Positions 7,844-17,960 are shown, counted from the first letter of the stretch. The stretch is DNA of 64,000 bases from Mucilaginibacter empetricola (GCF_024808665.1 NZ_JANUBZ010000009.1:226925-290924), one strand, 5' to 3'. Program-made: numbers and translations. Notes: generated from the letters alone by a model not told the origin.

Positions 7844-10576
7844 ATGAAAATTTTAAAGGTTTTATTTATATCGTCGCTGTTTCTGATACTTTCTCATTTT
7901 AACGCCTCTGCACAAAGTGATACTACTGTTTTAAACCACATTTTAGCAAAAACTGCTAAGATTTATAATAATTTCCCAATAGAGAAGGTTTATCTTCATT
8001 TTGATAAACCTTATTATGCGGTTGGCGATACCATATGGTTTAAAGCCTATTTAACTGTGGATCAGCACCAGCTTTCGCCATTAAGTAAGATAATGTACGT
8101 TGATATTTTGGGGCCGAGAGACAGCTTAATTGAAGCACTTAAGCTTCAGGTAAAAAATGGTGTGGCCTGGGGAAGCTTTCCGCTTTCGGAATTCAGTTAT
8201 AAAAAAGGCAATTACAGGGTGGTAGCCTTTACCAACTGGATGAATAACGGTGATGCTGCTTATTTTTTCAATAAAAATATAACCGTAGGTAAAGCCATCA
8301 ATAATGATCTTTCCACCCAGGTATCTTTACAAAGCACTGCAGCCAGCAAGGCCGCTAAAATATCGGCGCGCATTTTTTATAAAGACGGAGACGGCAACCC
8401 CTATAGTGAAAAGAAAGTGAGCTGGACCGTTGAAAAAAACTATGACGAACTGGTTAAAGGTAAAGGGATAACCGATAAAAATGGATTCATCAACATCAGT
8501 TTTACTAACACAAAAAACTATCAACTCGACTCTGCCAGTTTAATTACCGTTATTGATAATAACAGCCATAAACAATACACAAGCTCATTCCCGCTAAAAT
8601 CTGTTTCAGCGCCCGATGATATACAATTTTTCCCGGAGGGTGGTCAGCTCATAAACAGCCTCACTTCAAAAGTTGCTTTTAAGGCGGTAGGTGCAAATGG
8701 ATTGGGCATTGACGTAAAAGGAACCATTACCGATAATACTAATAACGTAGCGGCCGAATTTACTTCCACCCATTTAGGTATGGGGGCTTTTGTATTTAAA
8801 CCCGAAGACGGCAAAACGTATACTACTAAAGTGACTTTTGCTGATGGTACCACAGCAAGCCCCGATTTACCCAAAATAGAATCAGGCGGTATAAGCCTTA
8901 ACCTCGAAAACAGCGATCCAGATAATTTAAAGTTGAGAATACAGGCTGATGTGTCATTTCTTAAAGAGTATCTTGGCAAAACGTTTTTTATATTGGCTAA
9001 ATCAAACGGTATTATTTGTTTTGCTGCAAAAACAAAATTGCAGAACCAAGTTTATAACGCCAGTATTCCTAAAGCTAAATTCCCATCAGGCATTGTACAG
9101 GTAACGCTCTTTACCGAAGATGGTGACCCGGTTAGCGAACGTATTGCGTTTATACGACGCGAAAATGACTTAATAAACATTGCTGTTACCGGCGACAAGC
9201 AGGCCTATAATACCAGACAAATGGTTAAACTAAATGTAACAGCAAACAATAACAATCAACCTGCTCAGGGTGTGTTTTCCATGTCGGTGCTTGATGATTC
9301 AAAAGTTCCTTTTGATGAAAATGCGGAGACCACCATATTAAACAATTTATTGCTTACCTCGGATATTAAGGGTTATATTGAACAACCGAACTATTATTTT
9401 AATCACCCCGACGCTAAAGCGCTTGCTGATCTTGATGTTTTACTGCTAACACAGGGATACCGTCGTTTTTCGTACGATGGCATCATGAACGACAAATATC
9501 CAGTATTGCACTATCTGCCCGAAACCTCGATGAGTATAACGGGAACGCTGAGAGCGTCTAATGGTATCCCGGTAAATAAAGGTAATGTGCATTTGTATAT
9601 CGCAGACAAAAATTATTCTGCAAATACAATTACCGATATCGATGGCAAATTCGCATTTAACGATTTAACCTTCAGCGATTCATCTAAAGTAAATTTAAGC
9701 GCCCGTAATAATGTTCACTCCAGCGATATGGTGCTTTCTGTAGATGGCGAGATGAGTCAAAAAGTCTCCATAAACTTTGATTCGCCCGGAGAAATATTGA
9801 ATATTGATAGTGCATTAAGCGCCTATTTAAAGAACAGCAAAGTTCAATACAACAACACTACTGTATTAAAGGAAGTGGTAATACGTGATACTAAAATTGT
9901 AAAAACGGTTAGCCATAAAGATTTCGGCAGTTTGGCAAGTTTAAGTGCCGATGCTGACCATACCGTTCCGGGATCTCTTTTCAACGGCTGCGGAAACGTC
10001 CTGGAATGTTTGAAAGCGTTGGCCAACGGTATGACGTTCGACAATAATAACTTTTATGTTATGCGGGATTACAGCCAGGGAAAAAGAACTCCGGCGGCCC
10101 TATTCTTAAGAGGTGATATAGTTGATATTAACACCTTAAATAGCATTAATAGTAATGAAATTGAATCAGTAGAGATCTTTTTCACAGATGAACTGGGACT
10201 GATTAACAGTGCTTACGGAACCAACGGTGCTATTGTTATCAATATGAAAAAAGCACCGGAAACTCAAAAAATTACCTTACAGGAATTAAAAAGCATCATA
10301 CCACAACAAAACGAAGTGAATTTTACACCCAAAGGTTATGCCAGGGTAAAAACGTTTTATTTGCCGAGATATAGCGGTCCAAGGGAAAGTCAACCTAATA
10401 AACCGGACGAACGCAGTACCATTTACTGGAACCCAAATATCATTACAGATAAAAACGGAAATGCAACAGTTGAGTATTTTAATTCCGATGGCAGAGGCAC
10501 CTATCGTGTAATTATTGAGGGTATTGATAAGGATGGTAACTTAGGCCGGCAAGTATTTCATTACACGGTGAAATAG
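7844..10576 (+). CDS. Secreted MG2-domain protein with TonB-receptor plug-like C-terminus
   Basis: 910 residues with a cleavable signal (1-23, ending NASAQ). The segment KVYLHFDKPYYAVGDTIWFK (about 47-66) starts an MG2 alpha-2-macroglobulin-type domain. Further Ig-like segments follow, then a carboxypeptidase-regulatory-like repeat near 560-640 (DIDGKFAFNDLTF). From about 690 to 850 there is a TonB-receptor plug-like domain (PAALFLRGDIVDI, NSNEIESVEIF, GAIVINMKK). No beta-barrel follows, so it cannot be a complete receptor. Such proteins are common in Bacteroidota envelopes; their function is unknown and may involve surface display or protein interaction. Confidence 0.82.
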   Translation: MKILKVLFISSLFLILSHFNASAQSDTTVLNHILAKTAKIYNNFPIEKVYLHFDKPYYAVGDTIWFKAYLTVDQHQLSPLSKIMYVDILGPRDSLIEALKLQVKNGVAWGSFPLSEFSYKKGNYRVVAFTNWMNNGDAAYFFNKNITVGKAINNDLSTQVSLQSTAASKAAKISARIFYKDGDGNPYSEKKVSWTVEKNYDELVKGKGITDKNGFINISFTNTKNYQLDSASLITVIDNNSHKQYTSSFPLKSVSAPDDIQFFPEGGQLINSLTSKVAFKAVGANGLGIDVKGTITDNTNNVAAEFTSTHLGMGAFVFKPEDGKTYTTKVTFADGTTASPDLPKIESGGISLNLENSDPDNLKLRIQADVSFLKEYLGKTFFILAKSNGIICFAAKTKLQNQVYNASIPKAKFPSGIVQVTLFTEDGDPVSERIAFIRRENDLINIAVTGDKQAYNTRQMVKLNVTANNNNQPAQGVFSMSVLDDSKVPFDENAETTILNNLLLTSDIKGYIEQPNYYFNHPDAKALADLDVLLLTQGYRRFSYDGIMNDKYPVLHYLPETSMSITGTLRASNGIPVNKGNVHLYIADKNYSANTITDIDGKFAFNDLTFSDSSKVNLSARNNVHSSDMVLSVDGEMSQKVSINFDSPGEILNIDSALSAYLKNSKVQYNNTTVLKEVVIRDTKIVKTVSHKDFGSLASLSADADHTVPGSLFNGCGNVLECLKALANGMTFDNNNFYVMRDYSQGKRTPAALFLRGDIVDINTLNSINSNEIESVEIFFTDELGLINSAYGTNGAIVINMKKAPETQKITLQELKSIIPQQNEVNFTPKGYARVKTFYLPRYSGPRESQPNKPDERSTIYWNPNIITDKNGNATVEYFNSDGRGTYRVIIEGIDKDGNLGRQVFHYTVK

Positions 10577-10661
10577 AATGTTTTTTGGCCGATTGTTTGC
10601 CGTTTAGCAACCAAATACCATTTTTTTGAGTATATCTTAACAATACCTAGTATTTTTGTTT

Positions 10662-11540
10662 ATGGATGTGCAAGTAATTGAACGGTTAATTAAGATAAGT
10701 AAAGAGCACCCTTTATTGCCTGAAAAGTATATTCCATGGGAATTAGAGCCTGGGGCTGATGATATATTTTTACCCGAAATATTAAATTCCCTACACGGGC
10801 TTAAAATTTATGATCATCTAACTCCAACTCAAAAGCTCGAACTTGGCCGCCATGAATTGGTGCAGGTAATTGCCTCATATGCCTGGGGCGAATGCATGTT
10901 CTGTCTTTTTATGACCAGGCATATCCTCACCCTCCCACTCGACAGTGTAGAACACCGTTTTATTTTACGGGAACTGATTGAAGAATTCAGGCATCAGGAA
11001 ATGTTTGGAGAAGCTATAAGCAAATTAGGCGGCAGCCCGGTAAAGCAATCGGGGATCCACAAGTTTTTGGGCGAATTCAGCAATAAATATTTACCTGCCG
11101 ATTATTTATTTATGGGTAGTGTGTCGGTTGAGTTGGTTACAGATATTTACGGCAACTATGCCCGCAGAGCACCCAATATTTACCCGGTACTTAAAAAAAT
11201 GTTCGATCTTCATAATATCGAGGAAGGGCGCCATATACTTTTCACCAAGAGTCTTTTAAAAACTTACGCAGCCAAAGCGGGCTATATTAAACGAACATCC
11301 TACAGCTATGTAATTTTGTTTAATATTTTGTTTGTGCGCACCATGTACGTAAAAAAGGAAATATTTGAGCGTATAGGTCTAGAGAATCCTGATCGGGTAT
11401 TTAAAATAGCCTCAAAAAACTTCAAAAGGAAGTTCAGCGACACCTGTTTGAAAGATATTATTGAATTTGTAGATGAATGGAATGGCTTTAACCTTTTGAC
11501 CCGTTGGGCGTGGCGATGGGTGCTAAATGCAAAAGTTTAA
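10662..11540 (+). CDS. AurF-like diiron oxygenase/ferritin-like protein
   Basis: 292 residues from the ATG at 10662; a TTG two codons upstream is in frame but weaker. The protein is helical and carries carboxylate/histidine motifs ELIEEFRHQEMF and HNIEEGRHILF, spaced as in the p-aminobenzoate N-oxygenase AurF family, whose di-iron centre oxidises arylamines. No biosynthetic partner genes are nearby, so the substrate is open. A perfect -7 type sequence TATTTTTG at 10651-10658 lies only 3 bp before the start, suggesting a very short or absent leader. Confidence 0.78.
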   Translation: MDVQVIERLIKISKEHPLLPEKYIPWELEPGADDIFLPEILNSLHGLKIYDHLTPTQKLELGRHELVQVIASYAWGECMFCLFMTRHILTLPLDSVEHRFILRELIEEFRHQEMFGEAISKLGGSPVKQSGIHKFLGEFSNKYLPADYLFMGSVSVELVTDIYGNYARRAPNIYPVLKKMFDLHNIEEGRHILFTKSLLKTYAAKAGYIKRTSYSYVILFNILFVRTMYVKKEIFERIGLENPDRVFKIASKNFKRKFSDTCLKDIIEFVDEWNGFNLLTRWAWRWVLNAKV

Positions 11541-11581
11541 TAAGCAGAGGCGCAATCTATACGCCCCTGCTGTAATATATT

Positions 11582-12589
11582 TTAAGCAGATACTGTCTCT
11601 TCCAGATTTTCTACTTTACCAGGCCTGCCATTTTTGAAGGCTTTACGTGGTGTTAGACCAAGCAATTCAAACATAGCCATATCATCATCAAAAGATGGAT
11701 TTGGAGTGGTTAATAATTTCTCACCAGCAAAAATAGAATTAGCACCAGCCATAAAACAAAATGCTTGCTCTACTACACTCATTTCGGTACGTCCTGCTGA
11801 AAGACGGACAACTGTTTTTGGCATAATGATACGGGTAGTAGCAATCATCCTTACCATATCCCATACAGAAACCCTTGGCTGATCGGCCAATGGAGTTCCC
11901 TGCACTGGCACCAAAGCATTAATCGGCACTGATTCCGGATGCTTAGGCAGGTTTGACAATGTTTTAAGCATTGAAATACGATCTTCAACCGTTTCGCCTA
12001 AGCCAATAATACCACCGCTGCAAACCGTGATTTTGGCCTTGCGTACGTGTTCAAGCGTTTTTAAGCGTTCGTCGTAAGTACGGGTGGTAATAATACGTTT
12101 GTAATCTTCTTCAGAAGTATCCAAATTGTGATTATAGGCATATAAACCGGCATCAGCCAAACGCTGCGCCTGGTCTTCTGTAAGCATACCCAACGTGCAG
12201 CAAACCTCCATATCCAGTTCGTTTACGGCTTTAACCATATCAATCACCTTATCAAAATCGCGGTTATCGCGAACTTCGCGCCAGGCGGCACCCATGCACA
12301 ATCTTGATGCACCACCATTCTTTGCTTTTTGGGCTACGGCAATTACCTCTTCTTTCGGCATAATTGCATGCACATCCACACCAGTGTTATAACGGGCAGC
12401 TTGCGGGCAATAAGCACAATCTTCAGGGCATCCGCCTGTTTTTATAGAGATTAAAGAGCTGATCTGTACTTCTGAATAGTCTTTATTTTCGCGGTGTACG
12501 GTAGCAGCTTCGTAAACAAGATCAAGCAAGGGCCTGTGATATATTTCTGCTATTTCTTCTTTTGTCCAATTGTATCTTACTTCGGTCAT
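11582..12589 (-). CDS. bioB: Biotin synthase
   Basis: 335 residues, a radical-SAM enzyme that inserts sulfur into dethiobiotin as the last step of biotin synthesis. The 4Fe-4S cluster motif is [12 protein letters not shown] (Cys54, Cys58, Cys61). Further family segments are [35 protein letters not shown] and [10 protein letters not shown], which includes the arginine ligand of the 2Fe-2S cluster. No other bio genes are adjacent. It is 67 bp downstream of mgtE on the same strand. Confidence 0.97.
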   Translation of the reverse strand: MTEVRYNWTKEEIAEIYHRPLLDLVYEAATVHRENKDYSEVQISSLISIKTGGCPEDCAYCPQAARYNTGVDVHAIMPKEEVIAVAQKAKNGGASRLCMGAAWREVRDNRDFDKVIDMVKAVNELDMEVCCTLGMLTEDQAQRLADAGLYAYNHNLDTSEEDYKRIITTRTYDERLKTLEHVRKAKITVCSGGIIGLGETVEDRISMLKTLSNLPKHPESVPINALVPVQGTPLADQPRVSVWDMVRMIATTRIIMPKTVVRLSAGRTEMSVVEQAFCFMAGANSIFAGEKLLTTPNPSFDDDMAMFELLGLTPRKAFKNGRPGKVENLEETVSA

Positions 12590-12656
12590 TATATTTCTCT
12601 TTTGGATTGAATTTGCAAATATGTATTAAATGGGGAATATGTTGTAAAAAATATTT

Positions 12657-14003
12657 CTACAATAATTTGGTGGCAAACCAAAGCGGCAGTAAAAAGCCGG
12701 CGCAATCTGTAAAGGTTGTAATGATAATAGACGATGCCACAGCCGGATCAATACCTACCCTTTTTAACACCAGTGGTATACTGGCACCTGTAAGGCCCGC
12801 TACTATTAAATTACCGGTCATCGCTAAAAACAATACTAACCCCAGTTTTAGGTTGGCATCATAAAAATAGGCTATTATTAAAACAATGATACCATTAGCG
12901 GCACCATTGAGCATCCCAACCAAAAACTCTTTTATTACTGTGTTATAAGCTTGTTTATCTGTTAAGTCGCTTAGTGAAATACGCCTTACGGTAACCGCCA
13001 GGGCTTGTGTAGCGGCGTTACCGCCCATACCGGCAATAATTGTCATATAAGCTGCAATAATGGGGAAACGGGTTACTGTGCCATCAAACTGCCTGATAAT
13101 TGATGCAGCAAGGTATGCAGTACCTAAATTTATGATTAACCAGGGCAAGCGACTTTTTACGGCATCTTTCCAGTTACCGCTCAGCTCTTCGTCTTCAGAT
13201 ACGCCGGATATTTTAAGGATGTCTTCGGTGCTTTCCTGCTCCATAACGTCCATAATATCATCCACGGTAACCCGGCCTAGCAATTTCATGTTATCATCAA
13301 CAACCGGAATACTCGCTAAGTTATATTGTGATATCAAACTGGCAACATCTTCCTGATCCAGATCGGCTTTAACAAAAACAAAATCGGTATTTACCAAATC
13401 GCGCACATGCGCATCGGGCTTTGCTTTCAGAATTGATTTGACAGATAAGATTCCCTGTAAAATATCGGCGTCATCAACCACATAAATGGTGTAAAACTCC
13501 TCCATTTCTTCTGATTGGCGAACAATCTCATCCAATGCATCTTTTTTATCCAGATTGATGTTGACCTTTACTATTTCCGAATCCATCAAACCGCCGGCTG
13601 TGTCTTCGTCGTATTTCAACAGGGCGCGAATGCTATCGGCATCTTCCTGATCCAGGTCTTCTAAAATCTCCTGCTGCTCATCCTCATCTAACTGCGAAAT
13701 AATATCCGTAGCATCGTCATAATCCAGCTCTTCAATAATTTCCGAACGTTTTTCAGGATCAAGACCAATAAGTAACTCTCCCGGGTCCTGCTCCTCGTGC
13801 ATTTCAGAAATCACCTCTGATGCTATATCGGTAGGCAGCACATTAATGATCCTCTCCCGGGCTTCCTGCGGAAGTTTTTCGAATAATAAAGCAATCTCTG
13901 AGGCATGGTATTCCTTCAGAACGCTCTCTAATTCAGCGTTATCGCCTTCCAACGCTTTTTCAAAGCGAAGTAAATCCGATTTATCAATTTCAAAAGACTG
14001 CAT
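12657..14003 (-). CDS. mgtE: Magnesium transporter MgtE
   Basis: 448 residues with the full MgtE layout. An acidic helical N domain (about 20-125, with LPTDIASEVISEM) is followed by two CBS domains (about 130-255). A plug helix and five membrane segments (about 280-448) come last and include the conserved AAYMTIIAGMGGNAATQALA. It is a Mg2+-gated channel in the inner membrane whose CBS and N domains sense cytoplasmic Mg2+. It is divergent from an MgtA-type Mg2+ ATPase across a 581 bp gap. Confidence 0.96.
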   Translation of the reverse strand: MQSFEIDKSDLLRFEKALEGDNAELESVLKEYHASEIALLFEKLPQEARERIINVLPTDIASEVISEMHEEQDPGELLIGLDPEKRSEIIEELDYDDATDIISQLDEDEQQEILEDLDQEDADSIRALLKYDEDTAGGLMDSEIVKVNINLDKKDALDEIVRQSEEMEEFYTIYVVDDADILQGILSVKSILKAKPDAHVRDLVNTDFVFVKADLDQEDVASLISQYNLASIPVVDDNMKLLGRVTVDDIMDVMEQESTEDILKISGVSEDEELSGNWKDAVKSRLPWLIINLGTAYLAASIIRQFDGTVTRFPIIAAYMTIIAGMGGNAATQALAVTVRRISLSDLTDKQAYNTVIKEFLVGMLNGAANGIIVLIIAYFYDANLKLGLVLFLAMTGNLIVAGLTGASIPLVLKRVGIDPAVASSIIITTFTDCAGFLLPLWFATKLL

Positions 14004-14507
14004 ATGCGACTAAAATACACATTTATTTTTTGGATAATCTTAATAATTGACGATTTGATAGTCTGAAATTTTCGCCCAAAACAGATTGTAATCTTTTTGT
14101 TTTTATTTGCGAAACGCAAGCTATTTTGCAAGATAAAAAACCTACCTTCGCACAAATTAAGGATACAGCTAATCTGTACTATTCAACAACAATTAAAATG
14201 GACGCAGGCCCGAGTTATAGTTATCAGCATGATATTAAATCTGCCAATCTGGTTATCAGTGAGGGCAAACAGATTTGTATGGCAACTGCTTGTCATCTGC
14301 TGTTTTGCAATTACACCAGCTAAATCTCAATTAGCTGAACGGGCATATCCTGCAATCATTTTTAATAAACTTTCCTTTTTTAATTTCATTTATCACCTGC
14401 ATTGTGCCATCAGCGGTCCGGGCTGACTGTTTCTTTTCTAATCAATCATCAAAATTTGCTGATAGCCGTGATGGTCATGGCGATTTTGATCACCCCAAAT
14501 TAAAAAC

Positions 14508-14523
14508 GGGCAAACATTTGCCC
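14508..14523. promoter_or_regulatory. Palindrome upstream of the Mg2+ ATPase gene
   Basis: GGGCAAA-CA-TTTGCCC, a perfect 7-bp inverted repeat with a 2-nt centre, 61 bp before the ATPase start. The tiny centre fits a protein operator better than an RNA hairpin, and no T run follows. Its role is inferred from position only. Confidence 0.4.
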
Positions 14524-14571
14524 TTATTAACGTTGATGCCAGCGACGGCATTACATTATTGAAAAGATAAC

Positions 14572-14577
14572 AGGAGG
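14572..14577 (+). promoter_or_regulatory. Strong Shine-Dalgarno AGGAGG
   Basis: AGGAGG lies 7 nt before the ATG at 14585. A full Shine-Dalgarno sequence is unusual in Bacteroidota, where most genes lack one, and it fixes this start. Confidence 0.7.
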
Positions 14578-14584
14578 AAATATC

Positions 14585-17299
14585 ATGACAACCGCTATAA
14601 AAGAAAAAATAAAAAAATACAACCCTGTACAACGTAATAACGGACATAATCCTGGCGAGTTTGATACGGCCTCTATTATAAAGCTTAAAAACATAGCTGC
14701 CTGCGACAGCGAAGAATCATTAAATATATTAGAAAGTAGCCCAACTGGACTTTCTGCCGATGTAGTACGCGACAGGCTGCACCTTTTTGGACTAAATGAA
14801 GTAACTCATGAAAAAGCCCCCAAATGGTATATCCAGTTTTTGGAGGCTTTTTTAAACCCATTTATTGCCGTATTATTCATTTTAGCCATCATTTCGCTTA
14901 TTACTGATGTAATTATACAGCTACCTGCCGATCAGGATTATACTACTGTATTTGTTATAGGCACCATGGTAATGCTAAGCGCTATGCTGCGTTTTGTTCA
15001 GGAATTTAGAAGCAACAAAGCAGCAGAGAAGCTAAAGTCGATGGTAACAACGACTGCTACGGTAATACGGGCGGAAGAAAAAATCGAGATTCACATCAAA
15101 AAAATCGTTCCGGGAGATATTATACAGCTTTCTGCCGGCGATATGATTCCTGCCGATATACGCGTAACACATTCAAAAGATTTATTCGTAAGCCAATCCA
15201 TGTTAACCGGTGAAGCAGTACCGGTTGAAAAAATTGGTACCGCTATTATTGATGCCGCTACACAATCGCCACTCGATTTGAGCAATATCTGTTTTATGGG
15301 TACCAATGTGGTAAGCGGAACAGCTACAGCCGTGGTGGTTAATACAGGAGAAGAAACTTATTTTGGTTCATTATCCAAATCGCTTGTTGGTAAACGTGCC
15401 GAAACCAGTTTTGATAAAGGCGTAAACAGTGTAAGCTGGTTATTAATTCGTTTTATGCTGGTGATGGTTCCCTTGGTTTTCCTGATTAATGGTTTTACCA
15501 AACACGATTGGCTGCAAGCTTTGCTTTTTGGAATTTCAATTGCTGTAGGCTTAACCCCCGAAATGTTGCCGATGATTGTAACCGCTAACCTTGCCAAAGG
15601 CGCGGTAAATATGTCGAAACGTAAGGTTGTTGTTAAAAGGCTAAACGCTATACAAAACATAGGCGCCATGGATATTCTCTGTACTGATAAAACAGGTACG
15701 CTTACCATGGACAAAATTGTACTGGAACGCCATTTAAACGTTTATGGGCACGAAGATAATGAAGTGATGAAATGGGCCTACTTGAACAGTTTCCATCAAA
15801 CAGGGCTTAAAAACCTGCTGGATGTGGCCGTTTTGGAACATGTGGATATACATGCCTGCATAAAGGAAGGTGAATCATACACCAAAATAGATGAGATCCC
15901 TTTTGACTTTCAGCGTCGCCGCATGTCGGTTATTTTGGAGGAGAAGAATCATAAGCATTTATTAATTTGTAAAGGAGCGGTTGAAGAAGTACTCGATTTG
16001 TGCAGCCATGCATTTGATCCGGGTGAGGATAATAGTTTGCAGATTGATAAAGACGATATCATCCCGATGGACGCTAAAATGCGGGAGCTGGTATTGAAAA
16101 AATCAAGAGAGCTTAACGAGGAAGGTTTACGGGTTTTATTGGTTGCTGTAAAAGAGTACGACGAGCGGCCTTTAAACTATAACGTAGCCGATGAAAGCGA
16201 TATGATATTAACCGGCTTTGTAGGCTTCCTTGACCCTGCAAAACCATCTGCCGGACCTGCTATCGAAGCTTTGCATAAACTCGGCGTTGAGATTAAGGTT
16301 TTAACCGGAGATAATGAGATTGTTGCCAAAAAGATTTGCAAAGATGTAGGCATTCCATTTGCCAATGTTTTATTAGGGCGCGATCTTGAACAGATGAGCG
16401 ACGAAGAGCTTACCGAGCAGATAGATAACGTAAGTATACTGGCCAAGCTGAGTCCTATTCAAAAATCGCGTGTGGTTAAAATATTACAGGCCAAAGGACA
16501 TACCGTTGGTTTTATGGGCGATGGAATAAACGATGCCGCTGCATTGAGGGATTCAGACGTAGGGATTTCTGTTGATACCGCGGTAGATATTGCCAAGGAA
16601 AGCGCTGACATCATCCTGTTAGAAAAAGATTTAATGGTGCTGCGCAAAGGGGTTATTTATGGCCGTCGTACTTTTGGCAATATCATTAAGTACATAAAAA
16701 TGACTGCCAGCAGCAATTTTGGTAACATGTTCAGCATGTTGGGTGCCAGTGCCTTGCTCCCATTTTTGCCAATGCTGCCTATTCAAATATTGATCAATAA
16801 TTTATTGTACGATATATCGCAAATATCCATCCCATGGGATACTATGGACGATGATTATATCACCATGCCAAGAAAATGGGATGCCAGCGGTATTGGTAAG
16901 TTTATGTTTTATGTAGGGCCAATCAGTTCTATTTTTGATTACGCTACCTTTGCAGTACTATGGTTTGTGTTTAAGGCTAACTCGCCAGCACACCAGGGAT
17001 TTTTCCAAACTGGATGGTTTATTGAAAGTTTGCTATCACAAACACTTATTATCCACATGATCCGTACACGTAAAATTCCGTTTATACAAAGCTGGGCCAC
17101 AGCGCCGGTTATAGCATTAACAACCGCTATTATGGCTATCGGCATATTTTTACCGTTCTCGCCGCTGGCTGCTGCGTTTAAGTTACAGCCTATGCCGTTT
17201 ACGTTTTTCCCATGGTTGATAGGTATACTGGCAGCCTATTGCTTTTTAACTCAATTTATAAAAAACTGGTTTATCAACAAGTTTCACCAGTGGCTATAA
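14585..17299 (+). CDS. mgtA: Magnesium-translocating P-type ATPase
   Basis: 904 residues, type IIIB P-ATPase. There is a cation-ATPase N-terminal helix region (about 40-85), an actuator domain with LTGEAVP (207-213), and the membrane motif GLTPEMLPM (322-330). The phosphorylation site is CTDKTGTLT with Asp368. The hinge is GDGINDAA, followed by six C-terminal membrane segments. The MgtA/MgtB family imports Mg2+ under limitation. It is transcribed away from mgtE and has a strong Shine-Dalgarno and a long leader. MgtA is inferred over MgtB by similarity only. Confidence 0.94.
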   Translation: MTTAIKEKIKKYNPVQRNNGHNPGEFDTASIIKLKNIAACDSEESLNILESSPTGLSADVVRDRLHLFGLNEVTHEKAPKWYIQFLEAFLNPFIAVLFILAIISLITDVIIQLPADQDYTTVFVIGTMVMLSAMLRFVQEFRSNKAAEKLKSMVTTTATVIRAEEKIEIHIKKIVPGDIIQLSAGDMIPADIRVTHSKDLFVSQSMLTGEAVPVEKIGTAIIDAATQSPLDLSNICFMGTNVVSGTATAVVVNTGEETYFGSLSKSLVGKRAETSFDKGVNSVSWLLIRFMLVMVPLVFLINGFTKHDWLQALLFGISIAVGLTPEMLPMIVTANLAKGAVNMSKRKVVVKRLNAIQNIGAMDILCTDKTGTLTMDKIVLERHLNVYGHEDNEVMKWAYLNSFHQTGLKNLLDVAVLEHVDIHACIKEGESYTKIDEIPFDFQRRRMSVILEEKNHKHLLICKGAVEEVLDLCSHAFDPGEDNSLQIDKDDIIPMDAKMRELVLKKSRELNEEGLRVLLVAVKEYDERPLNYNVADESDMILTGFVGFLDPAKPSAGPAIEALHKLGVEIKVLTGDNEIVAKKICKDVGIPFANVLLGRDLEQMSDEELTEQIDNVSILAKLSPIQKSRVVKILQAKGHTVGFMGDGINDAAALRDSDVGISVDTAVDIAKESADIILLEKDLMVLRKGVIYGRRTFGNIIKYIKMTASSNFGNMFSMLGASALLPFLPMLPIQILINNLLYDISQISIPWDTMDDDYITMPRKWDASGIGKFMFYVGPISSIFDYATFAVLWFVFKANSPAHQGFFQTGWFIESLLSQTLIIHMIRTRKIPFIQSWATAPVIALTTAIMAIGIFLPFSPLAAAFKLQPMPFTFFPWLIGILAAYCFLTQFIKNWFINKFHQWL

Positions 17300-17314
17300 G
17301 CTATAATTGAATTA

Positions 17315-17351
17315 ATGTAGAGATGTTAGCTTTCCGCTTACGTCTCTACAT
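17315..17351. terminator. Hairpin between convergent genes
   Basis: ATGTAGAGATG (17315-17325) pairs with CGTCTCTACAT (17341-17351) with one G-T pair across a 15-nt loop, and the hairpin overlaps the stop region of the yigZ-like gene. GTAGAGACG-type hairpins recur between genes in Bacteroidota, so it may be a dispersed repeat serving as a terminator. Confidence 0.6.
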
Positions 17352-17960
17352 ACTATAGTCGTATTTGGTGGTCAGATTGACAATCTTACTAAACTTGCCC
17401 AGTGTTGAGTTTACCTGTGTTTTGCGGATGAATACTTGTATACGGCAGTTATTATCAAATTCCTGAGTGATTATAGTGAGATTATCATCCTTAATAATCT
17501 TCATTACATCGGTCATTTGCAGGTATTCAAAATTAATGGTATAAAAATCATTTACCGTTTTTTGTATAACAATTGCCGTTTTCAGCGCTTCATCGGTAGC
17601 AGATTTGTAGGCATTTATTAAACCTGGTACGCCTAAAAGTGTTCCTCCAAAATATCGAATTACCACAATTAATACATTCGTCAGATCATACGATAATATA
17701 GTATTCAGGATTGGTCTGCCTGCTGTGCCGGATGGCTCACCATCGTCATTCACCCTAAACACTGACCGGTCTATACCAAGGCGCATAGCCCAGCAATGAT
17801 GGTTTGCTTTGGGATGTTCATTTTTTAAGACCAATAGTAAATTCTTGATGTCAGCTTCGCTGTTTATCGGGTATGCATAAGCGATAAACTTACTTCCCCT
17901 ATCGCGGAATATGCCTTCGGTTGGTTTTTCTATAGTACGATAAGTATCTTCAAAAAGCAT
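17346..17960 (-). CDS. yigZ: YigZ/IMPACT-family protein
   Basis: 204 residues. The N-terminal UPF0029/IMPACT domain (about 15-125) has GSKFIAYAYPI, HHCWAMRLG, DDGEPSGTAGRPIL and VVIRYFGGTLLGVPGL, all diagnostic. A smaller C-terminal DUF1949-like domain follows. The eukaryotic relative IMPACT regulates Gcn2; the bacterial role is unknown and probably cytoplasmic. The start is 7 bp after the end of the DMT transporter gene, so the pair is likely one transcript. Confidence 0.94.
   Translation of the reverse strand: MLFEDTYRTIEKPTEGIFRDRGSKFIAYAYPINSEADIKNLLLVLKNEHPKANHHCWAMRLGIDRSVFRVNDDGEPSGTAGRPILNTILSYDLTNVLIVVIRYFGGTLLGVPGLINAYKSATDEALKTAIVIQKTVNDFYTINFEYLQMTDVMKIIKDDNLTIITQEFDNNCRIQVFIRKTQVNSTLGKFSKIVNLTTKYDYSM

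Larger units (their letters stand above)
14004..14584. other. Long gap between mgtE and the Mg2+ ATPase gene
   Basis: 581 bp with no convincing gene; the short open frames here lack recognisable domains and overlap one another. Visible signals are a weak promoter-like TACCTTCG near 14150, a palindrome at 14508-14523 and a strong Shine-Dalgarno before 14585. The length and the two magnesium-transport genes on either side make a regulatory leader plausible, but I could not match it to the M-box riboswitch. Confidence 0.5.

Noticed and set aside
14097..14426. Overlapping open frames in the mgtE-mgtA gap (including one at 14126-14323)
   Set aside because: No recognisable domain, unusual composition, mutual overlap, and no promoter or start signal that fits; treated as non-coding leader.
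14440..14584. M-box (ykoK) magnesium riboswitch before the Mg2+ ATPase
   Set aside because: I could not find the conserved M-box core segments; only an isolated palindrome and a Shine-Dalgarno are visible.
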